Part shown: positions 56,131-64,000 of the stretch, in pieces
Layout: every line of letters begins with the position of its first letter
Numbering within the stretch: position 1 is the stretch's first letter
Assembly (NCBI GenBank): GCA_949283025.1
Contig: CASDRB010000013.1
Coordinates: forward strand, 42,484 to 106,483
Reading direction: 5' to 3'
Source: an uncultured bacterium
GTDB lineage: Bacteria > Bacillota_I > Bacilli_A > RFN20 > CAG-826
DNA length: 64,000 bases
Program-made: the position numbers and the translations under genes
Notes under the pieces: model-generated
The model's database searches: none
What the model was told of the DNA's origin: nothing
The model's input: the letters and a program-made list of their open reading frames with translations, nothing else

Positions 56131-56476
56131 TGGCTTTTTGGAATTTTCCTTTGTTTTGTCCCTTGCTAGGATGGAAAATGACGGTGCCTTCTTGATTGCT
56201 AGCCATTTGTTTTGCATAAGCCATCGCTTCTTCTTTGGTTTTACACAATTTGATGACTCTTCCGCCAGTATATTTCACTTGCCACATTCCGTCTTCTTCT
56301 CTTTTAGAGACATGATAGACGCTTTTGGTGTCTTTTTTGGTTGTTGCTTTTTCTTCTTTTGCAGCAGCTGGTTTGGCTTCAACTTTTTTTGGTTGAGCCT
56401 TTTTTGTTTCCTCTACTGGCTTTTCTTCAACTTTGGTGGTTTTATCTTCTTTTTTCTTTTTTTTGAACAAAAACAT
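56126..56476 (-). CDS. DUF2188 (YegP-like) domain protein with charged N-terminal linker
   Basis: 116 residues. The N terminus (about 1-52) is a low-complexity Lys/Glu/Ala/Pro stretch. The C-terminal half is a DUF2188-type domain: SVYHVSKREEDGMWQVKYTG, then KTKEEAMAYAKQMASNQEGT and VIFHPSKGQNKGKF. The DUF2188 family has no established function. SD GGAGGGC. It is alone between the metG terminator and the divergent protease gene. High Lys content gives a very basic protein, so nucleic-acid contact is possible but unproven. Confidence 0.82.
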   Translation of the reverse strand: MFLFKKKKKEDKTTKVEEKPVEETKKAQPKKVEAKPAAAKEEKATTKKDTKSVYHVSKREEDGMWQVKYTGGRVIKLCKTKEEAMAYAKQMASNQEGTVIFHPSKGQNKGKFQKAK

Positions 56477-56567
56477 TTTTTGCCCTCCAACTTTTTTCTT
56501 TATAAATTTATTGTAGTTTTTAAATTAACATTTAACAAGTAAAACCACTAGTTATGCTTTAAAAGTC

Positions 56568-56596
56568 TTTACATGCGCACAGGCATATTATATAGT
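56568..56596 (+). promoter_or_regulatory. Sigma-A promoter of the M6-type protease gene
   Basis: TTTACA (56568-56573), 17 nt, TATAGT (56591-56596), about 30 nt before the start codon. Confidence 0.65.
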
Positions 56597-56625
56597 TAAA
56601 ACATTCTTTTAAAGGAATTGTGCTT

Positions 56626-58698
56626 ATGAAGAAAAATCTATTATCGTTATTGTTTGTTCTTGGTATTAGTGGATCTTTTTTAATTGGTTGTTCGCCTTTA
56701 TTTACAAACACAAATAGTAGTACTACGACATCTTCTTTTGTTAAAGAATTGGTAGGAATTGTTCCAGTCGATGATAATGTTTATACAATTGGTGAAGTTT
56801 ATTCAAAAGTTGGTGAAACAAAATATTATTATCTATATAACGATGGGAGCATGGAGGAAACAGAAGTAAGTTCTTATTCGCGAGTGTTTTTATCTGATCC
56901 AGTTGGAGAATCTTTTGAAATAGGTAAAAAGTTTAATCGCGCGGGAACATATACTTTAAATGTATCTGGCACCAAAGATAAAATATCCTTTAACGAAAAT
57001 ATAGAAATTCATGTCATTGGTGGTTATGAGGCTGGGGCGGCCCCACTAGAAATATCAAATGTTAATAGTGCTTCAATTTATGAAGATGGAGAAATGTTTT
57101 TTGATAAATTAGATTTAACTTTTGATGTCAACTGGCAAGATTTAGGATTGGAACATGTTACTTACAATTCAAATATGAGTGAATACAAACTTTCTTTATT
57201 TGAAGTGGATAATCTATCTAATAATGTGATTGATAAGCCTTTAGATGGGACAAAAAACTATGTTTTAGATGTCTCAATTAACAACATTCATGCCACGACA
57301 AATTTAGATTTTTATGGCGAATATAGTTTTGTAAAACCTGAGTCCATGAGTATATTAGCTAGCGATGTCGACCATGAATACGCTCCTGCTTTGGGCGAAG
57401 TGAAAGTATTGGTGGTCCCGATTGAATTAGAGCCAGGAAGCATTACAAATTATTATTCTTGGGACGATGAATATTTAGCCAATACTGAAACATACTTTTT
57501 TGGTAAAAAAGAAGACACTCCTAATCAATGGAATTCTTTTAAATCGTATTATGAAACCGCTTCTTTTGGAAATGTTAGCATATCGGGAATGATTGCCGAT
57601 GTATATTATGAAACAGATCCAACTTTGACAATGGATGCAGTAGCATATGATTATAGTTATGCTAATTTATTTAAAATGATTGAAAATGCAATTAATTGGC
57701 TAGAAGAAACATCAAATAACATTGACTGGGACGAATATGATTTAAATGATGATGGTTGTTTAGATAGCGTCCATTTTATTACTAATGCTCCGTATATGTC
57801 TAATACAACCTTGTGGCCGCATATGTATAAAACTAATAAAAGTGGCACTATTGATAGACCGGTCGCTAATGTATACTCAATGTCGTCTTTAGCACACATG
57901 GGCGATGCTAGAACTCAAATTCACGAACAAGGTCATATGTTTGGATTAGCAGATTATTATGATTACACATATTCTGGTCGCGATTATGTCGGTCAAGCTG
58001 ACATGCAATCACACAATTATTTTGACTGGAATTCTTTTTCAAAAATGAGTGTTGGCTGGGTGACACCATATGTTTATGATGGCAAAGCCAATCGCGCCAC
58101 CATCACCATTGGTTCAGCGTCATTAACTGGAGATTGTTTGTTAATACCAGCAAACTATGATACTTGGAATGGTTCGGCTTATGATGAATATTTTTTAATC
58201 GAATTATTTACACCTGATGGAAATAATAAAAACGATTGGCAGACTTGGTCTAATTTTTATGGAGATTTAGGTGAATATGGTGTCAGAATGTATCATGTCG
58301 ATGCAAGACTTTGGGGATATAATTATGGCAATTTTAACGGTGGGGCAATAGTTGATTCTATCGGCGGTTATGACTTATATCAGTATGCTTGCAATAATTC
58401 TTTTGATGCTTCAGATTACGCTACCCATTCTCCAAATGGATATGAACAATATAAATTGCTTACCTTACTTCAATCAAATGCTTCAAACTCATTTGGGAAA
58501 GCTTTTGGAAACAAATCTTTAACTAACGAAGATTTATTCCATACTGGCGACGAATTTAATTTTGAGGATTTTGCTTCATATTTAATTAAAAGTGGTTCAA
58601 CACCATCGACAATGGATAATGGAGAACATTTCCCATACACAATAAAATTTAATAGTGTGACTAAAGATTCTGCTACAATTACAATCACTAAAAATTAA
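56626..58698 (+). CDS. M6-type (immune inhibitor A-like) metalloprotease lipoprotein
   Basis: 690 residues. The signal peptide ends in lipobox LIGC, followed by a Ser/Thr-rich linker. Residues about 40-240 look like beta-sandwich modules. A long central metalloprotease domain has the zinc motif HEQGHMFGLAD (about 431-441), matching HExxHxxGxxD of M6 peptidases, preceded by DLNDDGCLDSVHFI, an Asp-rich stretch that could bind calcium. It would be a surface-anchored protease; the substrate is unknown. I chose ATG 56626 because AAAGGA lies 9 nt upstream; the GTG at 56620 is too close. Confidence 0.88.
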   Translation: MKKNLLSLLFVLGISGSFLIGCSPLFTNTNSSTTTSSFVKELVGIVPVDDNVYTIGEVYSKVGETKYYYLYNDGSMEETEVSSYSRVFLSDPVGESFEIGKKFNRAGTYTLNVSGTKDKISFNENIEIHVIGGYEAGAAPLEISNVNSASIYEDGEMFFDKLDLTFDVNWQDLGLEHVTYNSNMSEYKLSLFEVDNLSNNVIDKPLDGTKNYVLDVSINNIHATTNLDFYGEYSFVKPESMSILASDVDHEYAPALGEVKVLVVPIELEPGSITNYYSWDDEYLANTETYFFGKKEDTPNQWNSFKSYYETASFGNVSISGMIADVYYETDPTLTMDAVAYDYSYANLFKMIENAINWLEETSNNIDWDEYDLNDDGCLDSVHFITNAPYMSNTTLWPHMYKTNKSGTIDRPVANVYSMSSLAHMGDARTQIHEQGHMFGLADYYDYTYSGRDYVGQADMQSHNYFDWNSFSKMSVGWVTPYVYDGKANRATITIGSASLTGDCLLIPANYDTWNGSAYDEYFLIELFTPDGNNKNDWQTWSNFYGDLGEYGVRMYHVDARLWGYNYGNFNGGAIVDSIGGYDLYQYACNNSFDASDYATHSPNGYEQYKLLTLLQSNASNSFGKAFGNKSLTNEDLFHTGDEFNFEDFASYLIKSGSTPSTMDNGEHFPYTIKFNSVTKDSATITITKN

Positions 58699-58702
58699 AG
58701 AA

Positions 58703-58732
58703 ATAAACTAGGATAAATTCCTAGTTTTTTAA
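58703..58732. terminator. Terminator shared by convergent genes
   Basis: AAACTAGGA, loop, TCCTAGTTT followed by TTT. The minus-strand gene stop lies inside it. Confidence 0.75.
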
Positions 58733-59656
58733 AAAATTAATTACTTTATCCATTATTGAAGGATCTAATGTTGACATCTTATCAAAGTCTGCTGTTTTTA
58801 AAAGTTCATTGATTTCTTCTTTGGTTTTAACATGATTTAGTTTATGCAAATAACTTTTTAAATAATTGACAGCATCTATTGTGTATTGGGGATTGTGATT
58901 TTTATTTTCTACAATAATAAATTCAATGTTTGGATTTCTATTTTTTTCTTTTATTATTTTGGCATTATATTTATACCACACCATTTGATCATCTATTGAA
59001 TGGATAACCAATCCTTTTAAATCTTTTCTATTTAATGAATCAGTAGCACAAATATTATATAAGGTTGGGTATAGTTGTTTTTCGATATTTAAAAATGGTT
59101 TTCGAATATAAAATAAGGTTGGTTTTATATATTGTTTAAAACAGTATTGTAAAGAGTTGATGCCTGCAATCATAACTATTTTACTAATTTTAGGATGCAA
59201 ATAAGTTAAACCTTGACTAATCCATCCGCCCCAAGAATGACCAACTACATAAAGTTTAGAATAATTATTTTCTATTTGGTTTAAGCATTCGTCTAAATCT
59301 TTAAGAGGTTGACAAAAACCGCCTAATTTATCGCCTTCAGATAAAATGGTGCCTTGGTAGTCTATCGCTAAAACTTGATAGCCGCTTCTAGCAATATATT
59401 CTATTTCTTTAGTGTAGGCTTGATGGCCTCCTCCCATCCCATGACAAAAAATTATTAATGTATTTGCGTCATAATTTTGATAATGATATATTCCGCCTTT
59501 TAATTTAAATCCATTAGAATTAATAAATTCAAAGTCATCTTTTATTAATCCTTTAAAATGCGTTTCATCAAAATATTTGATACCGGGATGAATTTCGCAT
59601 CTTACTCCATATACTTGTTTATGAGCTTTTAAAGCAATCTTTTCAAATAATTTCAT
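58721..59656 (-). CDS. Alpha/beta hydrolase (serine aminopeptidase S33-like)
   Basis: 311 residues. The oxyanion segment is FCHGMGGGHQAYT, the nucleophile elbow is VVGHSWGGWISQ with Ser near residue 147, the acid is probably Asp in HSIDDQMVWY, and the base His in NKNHNPQYT. The fold is typical of lysophospholipase- or esterase-like S33 proteins; the substrate is unknown. It is a single gene between terminators. Confidence 0.9.
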   Translation of the reverse strand: MKLFEKIALKAHKQVYGVRCEIHPGIKYFDETHFKGLIKDDFEFINSNGFKLKGGIYHYQNYDANTLIIFCHGMGGGHQAYTKEIEYIARSGYQVLAIDYQGTILSEGDKLGGFCQPLKDLDECLNQIENNYSKLYVVGHSWGGWISQGLTYLHPKISKIVMIAGINSLQYCFKQYIKPTLFYIRKPFLNIEKQLYPTLYNICATDSLNRKDLKGLVIHSIDDQMVWYKYNAKIIKEKNRNPNIEFIIVENKNHNPQYTIDAVNYLKSYLHKLNHVKTKEEINELLKTADFDKMSTLDPSIMDKVINFLKN

Positions 59657-59691
59657 AATAATAAATATAGACTAAATGCATTTAATTGCAA

Positions 59692-59718
59692 ATAAAAACC
59701 CACATCAGCGATGTGGGC
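59692..59718 (-). terminator. Terminator of fba
   Basis: The minus strand reads CCCACATC, loop GCT, GATGTGGG, followed by TTTTTATTT. Confidence 0.85.
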
Positions 59719-59736
59719 TGTTTGATTTATAAGCAA

Positions 59737-60672
59737 TTATAATGTGTCTTTTGAACCTAAGACTTCAGTGATTTTGTGTTTGACTAAATCTTTGACATAT
59801 TGACGACCATCACCAACATATTGACGAGGATCAAAATGATCTGGATGATTGACAAAATGTTCTCTAATACCTGCGGTCATTGCTAAACGTAAGTCTGAAT
59901 CAATGTTGATTTTACAAACCGCCATCGAAGCCGCCTTTCTTAACATTTCTTCTGGAACACCGATTGCGTCTTTTAATTTGCCACCGTTTTCGTTGATGAT
60001 TTTGACATATTCTTGATTGACTGAACTAGAACCATGCAAAACGATAGGGAAGCCTGGCAAACGTTTAGAAACTTCTTCTAAAATGTCAAATCTTAGTTGT
60101 GGCTTAGTGCCGGGTTTAAATTTATAAGCACCATGAGAAGTACCAATCGCGATTGCTAAACTGTCCACACCAGTTCTTTTAACAAACTCTTCGACTTGTT
60201 CTGGGTTAGTATACGATCCAGATTCATTAGAAACTTCATCTTCAACACCCGCTAAAGTTCCTAATTCAGCTTCAACAGTGACATATGGAACATGGTTATG
60301 AGCATATTCGACAACTTTTCTTGTAATAGCGATATTTTCTTCAAATGATTTGCTTGAAGCATCAATCATAACAGAAGTAAAACCACCATCGATGCAATCT
60401 TTACAAATTTCAAAATCTGCACCGTGGTCTAAATGTAAAACAATTGGAAGACCAGTGTCTTCAACAGCAGCTTCAACCAATTTTTTTAAATAGACTGGTT
60501 TAGCATATTTTCTTGCGCCAGCACTGACTTGTAAAATAACTGGAGAGTTGCATTCTTTAGCAGCTTCAGTAATAGCTTGGACAATTTCCATGCTGTTGCA
60601 GTTAAAAGCCCCGATAGCGTATCCGCCTTTATAGGCTTTTTCAAACATTTCTTTAGTATTAACTAATGGCAT
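59737..60672 (-). CDS. fba: Fructose-1,6-bisphosphate aldolase, class II
   Basis: 311 residues. It splits fructose 1,6-bisphosphate into DHAP and glyceraldehyde 3-phosphate, using zinc. Zn ligands lie in LHLDHGADF (HxDH), TSHGAYKF and VLHGSSSV. I chose ATG 60672 (start MPLVNTKEMFEKAYKGGYAI) because GAGGT precedes it; a longer frame to 60711 lacks an SD. Codon use is biased as in ppdK, which fits an abundant glycolytic enzyme. Confidence 0.97.
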   Translation of the reverse strand: MPLVNTKEMFEKAYKGGYAIGAFNCNSMEIVQAITEAAKECNSPVILQVSAGARKYAKPVYLKKLVEAAVEDTGLPIVLHLDHGADFEICKDCIDGGFTSVMIDASSKSFEENIAITRKVVEYAHNHVPYVTVEAELGTLAGVEDEVSNESGSYTNPEQVEEFVKRTGVDSLAIAIGTSHGAYKFKPGTKPQLRFDILEEVSKRLPGFPIVLHGSSSVNQEYVKIINENGGKLKDAIGVPEEMLRKAASMAVCKINIDSDLRLAMTAGIREHFVNHPDHFDPRQYVGDGRQYVKDLVKHKITEVLGSKDTL

Positions 60673-60798
60673 TTTAATTACCTCTTCTTTCAAGTAATAT
60701 TGTAGCAACATTTTTATTTTCTTAAAGAAAATTTAACAAAAAGCATAATTAAAGCAAAACAATTAGAAATAAATTAAAATATTAATGAGGTAAAAAAT

Positions 60799-61278
60799 AT
60801 GACTATATACGATTTTAAAATTAAAGATTATCAAGGAAATGAAATTGATTTTAATCAATATAAAGGAAAAGTGTTATTAATTGTTAATACTGCGACTAAA
60901 TGTGGACACACCCCTCAATATGAACAAATTCAAAAATTTTATGAAGAAAATTATATGGATGGTTTTGAAGTATTAGATTTTCCATGCAATCAATTTTTTA
61001 AACAAGCCCCTGGCACAAGTCAAGAAATTCATGAAGCTTGCGTATTAAGATTTGGTATTAAATTTAGGCAATTTGAAAAAATAGAAGTCAATGGTGTTAA
61101 TCGTCATCCTTTATATCAATATCTAATTGATAATTGTTTGGATAACAAAAGTAAAAGAATTCAATGGAATTTTACTAAATTCTTAATCGATAAAAACGGA
61201 AATGTTGTTCACCGATATGAACCAAAACAAAAAATAGAAGATTTTAAACAAGATATTATCGATTGTTTGAATAAATAA
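60799..61278 (+). CDS. Glutathione peroxidase family protein (Cys type)
   Basis: 159 residues. The peroxidatic Cys35 is in VNTATKCGHTPQYE, the site of selenocysteine in animal enzymes. The catalytic Gln and Trp are in FPCNQF and QWNFTKFLI. A second Cys (EACVLRFG) could resolve via a disulfide, so thioredoxin is the likely reductant. It detoxifies peroxides. SD GAGGT. Confidence 0.95.
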   Translation: MTIYDFKIKDYQGNEIDFNQYKGKVLLIVNTATKCGHTPQYEQIQKFYEENYMDGFEVLDFPCNQFFKQAPGTSQEIHEACVLRFGIKFRQFEKIEVNGVNRHPLYQYLIDNCLDNKSKRIQWNFTKFLIDKNGNVVHRYEPKQKIEDFKQDIIDCLNK

Positions 61279-61306
61279 ATTAATTTATAAACCCCGTGAA
61301 ACATAT

Positions 61307-61312
61307 TATAAT
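61307..61312 (+). promoter_or_regulatory. Candidate -10 box close to the methyltransferase start
   Basis: TATAAT (61307-61312) ends 10 nt before ATG 61323, implying a leader of about 4 nt. No -35 was recognised. Confidence 0.4.
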
Positions 61313-61322
61313 TTTTTAAGAT

Positions 61323-62945
61323 ATGTTAAAAGTAGGGCAAATTATTAATGGAACATGCCTAGATTTATCTAGTGAGGGGAAGGGCGTTATTAAATACCAA
61401 GGTGACGTCATATTTTGTGATGGTTTATTCATTGATGAAAACGCTGATGTTGAGATTATATATTCACGCGCTAAAGTTTATTATGGGAAAATAAAAAAAC
61501 TCAATGTCATATCTAAGTATCGCATTCAACCTAAATGCCCAGTTTGTACTTCTTGTGGTGGATGTCAATTTCAACAATTAGATTATTCTAAACAATTAGA
61601 ATTTAAACAAAAAAGAGTCCAAGAAGCTTTAAAAAGAATCGGTGGAATCAATGTCAAATTAGAGCCAATTGTCGGAATGGAAAATCCTTATTTTTATCGA
61701 AATAAGGCTCAAATTCCATATGATTTTGATAAAAAACACAAAATAGTATATGGAATGTTTAAACAAAATAGTCATGATATTGTTCCTATTAAACAATGTT
61801 ATATTGAAGATATAAGATCTACTAAAATTTTATCAAGCATTAAAGATTTAATGATTAAACATAAAATCGAACCATATGATGAAGATAAAAGAAGTGGAAT
61901 CATTCGCCACATCCTAATTAGAACCAGTTATCATTATCCTCAAGTTATGGTCGTTATTGTTTCTTCAAAACTTAATTTCCCAGGACAAAATAATTTTATT
62001 AAAGATTTAATTAAACAATGTCCTGAAATAACCACTATTGTGGAAAATATTAATGAAAGAAAAACTAATGTGATATTAGGCAATAAAGAAAAAGTATTGT
62101 ATGGCAAAGGTTATATTAATGATGATATTTTAGGGGTCAAATTTAATATATCCGCTTCTAGTTTTTTTCAAGTTAATCCTATTCAAACTGAAAAGTTATA
62201 TTCTTTCGCTATTGATGGGTTAAATTTAAAAGGTGATGAAGTGGTGTTAGATGCTTATGCTGGGGTAGGAACATTAGGCTTAATCGCTTCTAAAAAAGCA
62301 AAAGAAGTCATCAGTGTTGAAATTGTTAAATCCGCTCATATTGATGGAATAAAAAATGCAAAAAATAATAATATTAATAATGTTACATTTGTGTTAGGAG
62401 ATGCTGGAGAATATATTGCTAAATCAGATGTATCTTTTGACGCTGTTATTATGGATCCGCCTCGAAAAGGCAGTGATGAAAGATTTTTACAAACACTGAT
62501 TAACAATAAAGTTAAAAAGATATCATATGTGTCGTGCAATCCAGAAACATTAGCAAGAGACTTAAAGTATTTATCCCCATATTACGATATAGTTAAAATA
62601 ACACCAGTAGATATGTTTCCAATGACGAGTCATGTGGAGACGGTAGTTCTTTTGTCCCACCGCAAAGCAGATGATTATGTAGAAGTAGAAATTGATACAG
62701 ATGATTTCCCTATAACAAGTGTAGAACTAAAAGCAACTTATACTGATATTCAAGATTATGTAATGAATAAATATGGAATTAAAATAACAAGTTTAGAAGT
62801 TGCTCAAATGAAACAAAAATATGGTATCATTGAAAGAGATAATTACAATAAAAAGAAAGATAATAGTAAATATCTACAACCTAAATGTTCTAAAGAAAAA
62901 GAAGAATATATTCTTGAAGCATTTAGATATTGTAAAATGATTTAA
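61323..62945 (+). CDS. rlmD: RlmD-family 23S rRNA (uracil-5-)-methyltransferase
   Basis: 540 residues. An N-terminal TRAM-like domain is followed by the 4Fe-4S Cys cluster KCPVCTSCGGCQF (about residues 71-83). The SAM methyltransferase core has LDAYAGVGTLGLIA and the catalytic Cys in SYVSCNPETLARDL. About 90 C-terminal residues after the catalytic core (ATYTDIQDYVMNKYGIKI..., PKCSKEKEEYILEAFRY) form an additional domain that is known in other gut Firmicutes. Exact target U (747 or 1939) is not readable. No SD; the start is close to a -10 box. Confidence 0.9.
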   Translation: MLKVGQIINGTCLDLSSEGKGVIKYQGDVIFCDGLFIDENADVEIIYSRAKVYYGKIKKLNVISKYRIQPKCPVCTSCGGCQFQQLDYSKQLEFKQKRVQEALKRIGGINVKLEPIVGMENPYFYRNKAQIPYDFDKKHKIVYGMFKQNSHDIVPIKQCYIEDIRSTKILSSIKDLMIKHKIEPYDEDKRSGIIRHILIRTSYHYPQVMVVIVSSKLNFPGQNNFIKDLIKQCPEITTIVENINERKTNVILGNKEKVLYGKGYINDDILGVKFNISASSFFQVNPIQTEKLYSFAIDGLNLKGDEVVLDAYAGVGTLGLIASKKAKEVISVEIVKSAHIDGIKNAKNNNINNVTFVLGDAGEYIAKSDVSFDAVIMDPPRKGSDERFLQTLINNKVKKISYVSCNPETLARDLKYLSPYYDIVKITPVDMFPMTSHVETVVLLSHRKADDYVEVEIDTDDFPITSVELKATYTDIQDYVMNKYGIKITSLEVAQMKQKYGIIERDNYNKKKDNSKYLQPKCSKEKEEYILEAFRYCKMI

Positions 62946-63210
62946 TCTAAAATATAATATTTGGTATCATAATGGTTCAAGCGGAAAAATAATTAAAGGA
63001 ACTATTGCATATAATGGATATGCAAGAAATATTGAGGTTACTATTCCTTCTTCTGGAACTAATCTTTCTACAATGGTAACAATTAATGGCACATCTTTCC
63101 AATTAAGAACAGGTCCTTATCGTGTATCTATTATTGCATCTCAAAGATTAGTATGTAATGACAATATAATATTTGCATTTGGTGTTCATAATGCACCTAA
63201 AAACTTGTAA
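62941..63210 (+). pseudogene. 5'-truncated coding remnant, about 89 codons
   Basis: This gap of about 300 nt between genes is open in one frame from after TGA (62938-62940) to TAA 63208-63210, reading IWYHNGSSGKIIKGTIAY... to ...FAFGVHNAPKNL. The codon pattern and the beta-rich, Gly/Asn/Ser-rich product look genuinely coding, but there is no start codon with an SD; the first ATG is internal. It looks like the C-terminal end of a larger secreted or fibre-type protein whose front has been lost. No homologue is recognised. Confidence 0.55.
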
Positions 63211-63243
63211 AATATGTATTAATAATTAAAGGAGTTGATTGTT

Positions 63244-63810
63244 GTGAAATTAAATAAAAATCTTTTAATACTTTTATCATTAATACTAACTGGATGTATT
63301 AACAATAACAATTCTTCACAAATTGTTAGTAATTGGGAACAATTAGGATTTGATGATATTTATGAAATGAATTTCAAAGTAGAGTTCATTTCTAAATTTA
63401 ATGATGAAGAAATACTAGTTGAAAAAGAAAGAAGCGAATTATATATGCCTGAACAAGGAACATATATTTATGATGCTATGGATTATTATTATTATCTTTA
63501 TGAGGAATTAATTTCTAAAGAACATACTAAAGTAGAACAAAAAGATGTTAATACATTTAAAATTGAATCCGATAGTAATTTCCAAGATGTTTGGGTTGAA
63601 AATGTTTATAAACTGCATTATGATCAAAGTGATAAATTAGTTAAAACATGTATACAGGAAATATCTTTTGATAAAACTCAAAATTCTGTTGTTTTAAATT
63701 TGGAAAAAGATGAAGAATGTGTGGGGTACTATTTTGAAATTAAAGCCGCATATATTGTGAAAGATATAAGAGGATTTATGTATTATATTAGTTCAATGGT
63801 ATTATTTTAA
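63244..63810 (+). CDS. Small putative lipoprotein
   Basis: 188 residues starting with GTG 63244, which has AAAGGAG at good spacing; a TTG at 63235 touches the SD and is unlikely. The signal peptide NLLILLSLILTGC ends in lipobox LTGC, followed by an Asn/Ser-rich linker. The mature part is acidic and rich in Tyr, with no recognised domain. It lies between a decayed remnant and an insertion sequence, so it may be a recent acquisition. Function unknown. Confidence 0.8.
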   Translation: MKLNKNLLILLSLILTGCINNNNSSQIVSNWEQLGFDDIYEMNFKVEFISKFNDEEILVEKERSELYMPEQGTYIYDAMDYYYYLYEELISKEHTKVEQKDVNTFKIESDSNFQDVWVENVYKLHYDQSDKLVKTCIQEISFDKTQNSVVLNLEKDEECVGYYFEIKAAYIVKDIRGFMYYISSMVLF

Positions 63811-63823
63811 TTGTTGTTCAAAC

Positions 63824-63857
63824 TGAACGACTCAAAAAAGAGTCGTTCTTTTTTTAG
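63824..63857 (+). terminator. Terminator after the small lipoprotein
   Basis: GAACGACTC (63825-63833), A-loop, GAGTCGTTC (63840-63848), followed by a T run. Confidence 0.85.
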
Positions 63858-63859
63858 AT

Positions 63860-64000
63860 GGTGAATTTTCCGTTCAAGTGCAACACTTCTAGACATAAAT
63901 AAAGGCTCATATCAATCCTGGTGTAAGATATAGTTGCGACACTTATCTACAGGAGGTTCTTTATGAGCTATTCACATTTTACCATAGAAGAAAGAATTAG
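63860..64000 (+). mobile_element. Left end of an IS30-family insertion sequence, cut by window edge
   Basis: The start of an IS30-type transposase appears at ATG 63963 behind AGGAGGT, preceded by about 90 nt of non-coding DNA with AAGTGCAACACTTCTAG, a sequence of the kind seen near IS30-family ends. The left terminal repeat probably lies within 63860-63900; its exact edge and the other end cannot be seen. Confidence 0.65.
63963..64000 (+). CDS. IS30-family transposase, N-terminal fragment only
   Basis: Only about 12 codons are inside the window: MSYSHFTIEERI. This is the typical N terminus of IS30-family transposases (S-x-F-T-x-E-E-R), just before the helix-turn-helix. The SD AGGAGGT has good spacing. 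Whether the gene is intact cannot be known from this window. Confidence 0.7.
   Translation, partial: MSYSHFTIEERI

Noticed and set aside
56087..56542. 151-residue Phe-rich plus-strand reading frame
   Set aside because: It is the antisense of the Lys-rich DUF2188-like gene and covers its terminator; composition is an artefact.

Overview
The window is AT-rich, gene-dense chromosomal DNA around the replication origin of a monoderm bacterium of the Bacilli/Mollicutes-like branch. I infer an uncultured gut-type Bacilli such as the RF39/Erysipelotrichales neighbourhood; this is not proven. Evidence: the order rpmH-rnpA-yidC-jag-mnmE beside dnaA-dnaN-yaaA-recF-gyrB-gyrA, RNase M5, a lipoprotein YidC, many lipobox proteins, Shine-Dalgarno sites of the GGAGG type and sigma-A promoters. 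UGA is a stop codon (for example at the ends of tatD, glmU and rnpA), so this is not a UGA=Trp mollicute.

Layout. 1-5.7 kb: tandem surface lipoproteins (two paralogues plus a cut-off protein that may be related, and a BspA-like leucine-rich-repeat lipoprotein) ending in a Nudix hydrolase. 5.7-10.5 kb (minus): a LemA gene, a two-TM partner and a large polytopic protein with a coiled coil. 10.6-15.0 kb: a TetR regulator and a heterodimeric ABC exporter with one degenerate ATP site. 15.2-17.8 kb: pyruvate phosphate dikinase. 17.9-29.0 kb (minus): serS, a GT4 glycosyltransferase, gyrA, gyrB, recF, yaaA, dnaN, dnaA. 29.0-29.44 kb: the oriC region with DnaA boxes. 29.4-38.3 kb (plus): rpmH, rnpA, yidC, jag, then mnmE, tatD, rnmV, rsmA, ispE, glmU and a small repeat protein. 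38.3-39.8 kb: SRP RNA, tadA and a lipoprotein. 39.85-46.1 kb: a CtpE-like P-type ATPase, psuG, a TetR-like regulator, an iron-type alcohol dehydrogenase and an M50-like protein without a complete HExxH. 46.1-49.6 kb (minus): mscL and the TldD/TldE protease pair. 49.6-52.2 kb: an ArsR repressor and a Zn/Cd P-type ATPase. 52.2-62.9 kb: a hemolysin-III-family membrane protein, a CpoA-like glycolipid glycosyltransferase, rpmE, metG, a DUF2188-like protein, an M6-type metalloprotease lipoprotein, an alpha/beta hydrolase, fba, a glutathione peroxidase and an RlmD-family methyltransferase. 62.9-64 kb is accessory: a headless coding remnant, a lipoprotein and the left end of an IS30-family element.

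Genes diverge from the origin: dnaA-side housekeeping genes are on minus and rpmH-side genes on plus, so the core is co-directional with replication. The 1-5.7 kb lipoproteins, the ABC exporter and ppdK are head-on. Genes are often coupled by 1-, 4-, 8- or 11-nt overlaps. Several genes (mnmE, the CtpE-like ATPase, dnaA) have a recognisable promoter so close to the start codon that the mRNA would be leaderless or nearly so.

No tRNA, 5S/16S/23S rRNA or CRISPR array was seen. I found no defence or biosynthetic cluster. The most unusual items are the regulatory architectures (dnaA, ppdK, tetR, arsR), the SRP RNA running almost into tadA, the beta-repeat protein coupled to glmU, the M50-like protein without its first catalytic His, the large YidC ectodomain, and the LemA-associated membrane proteins.
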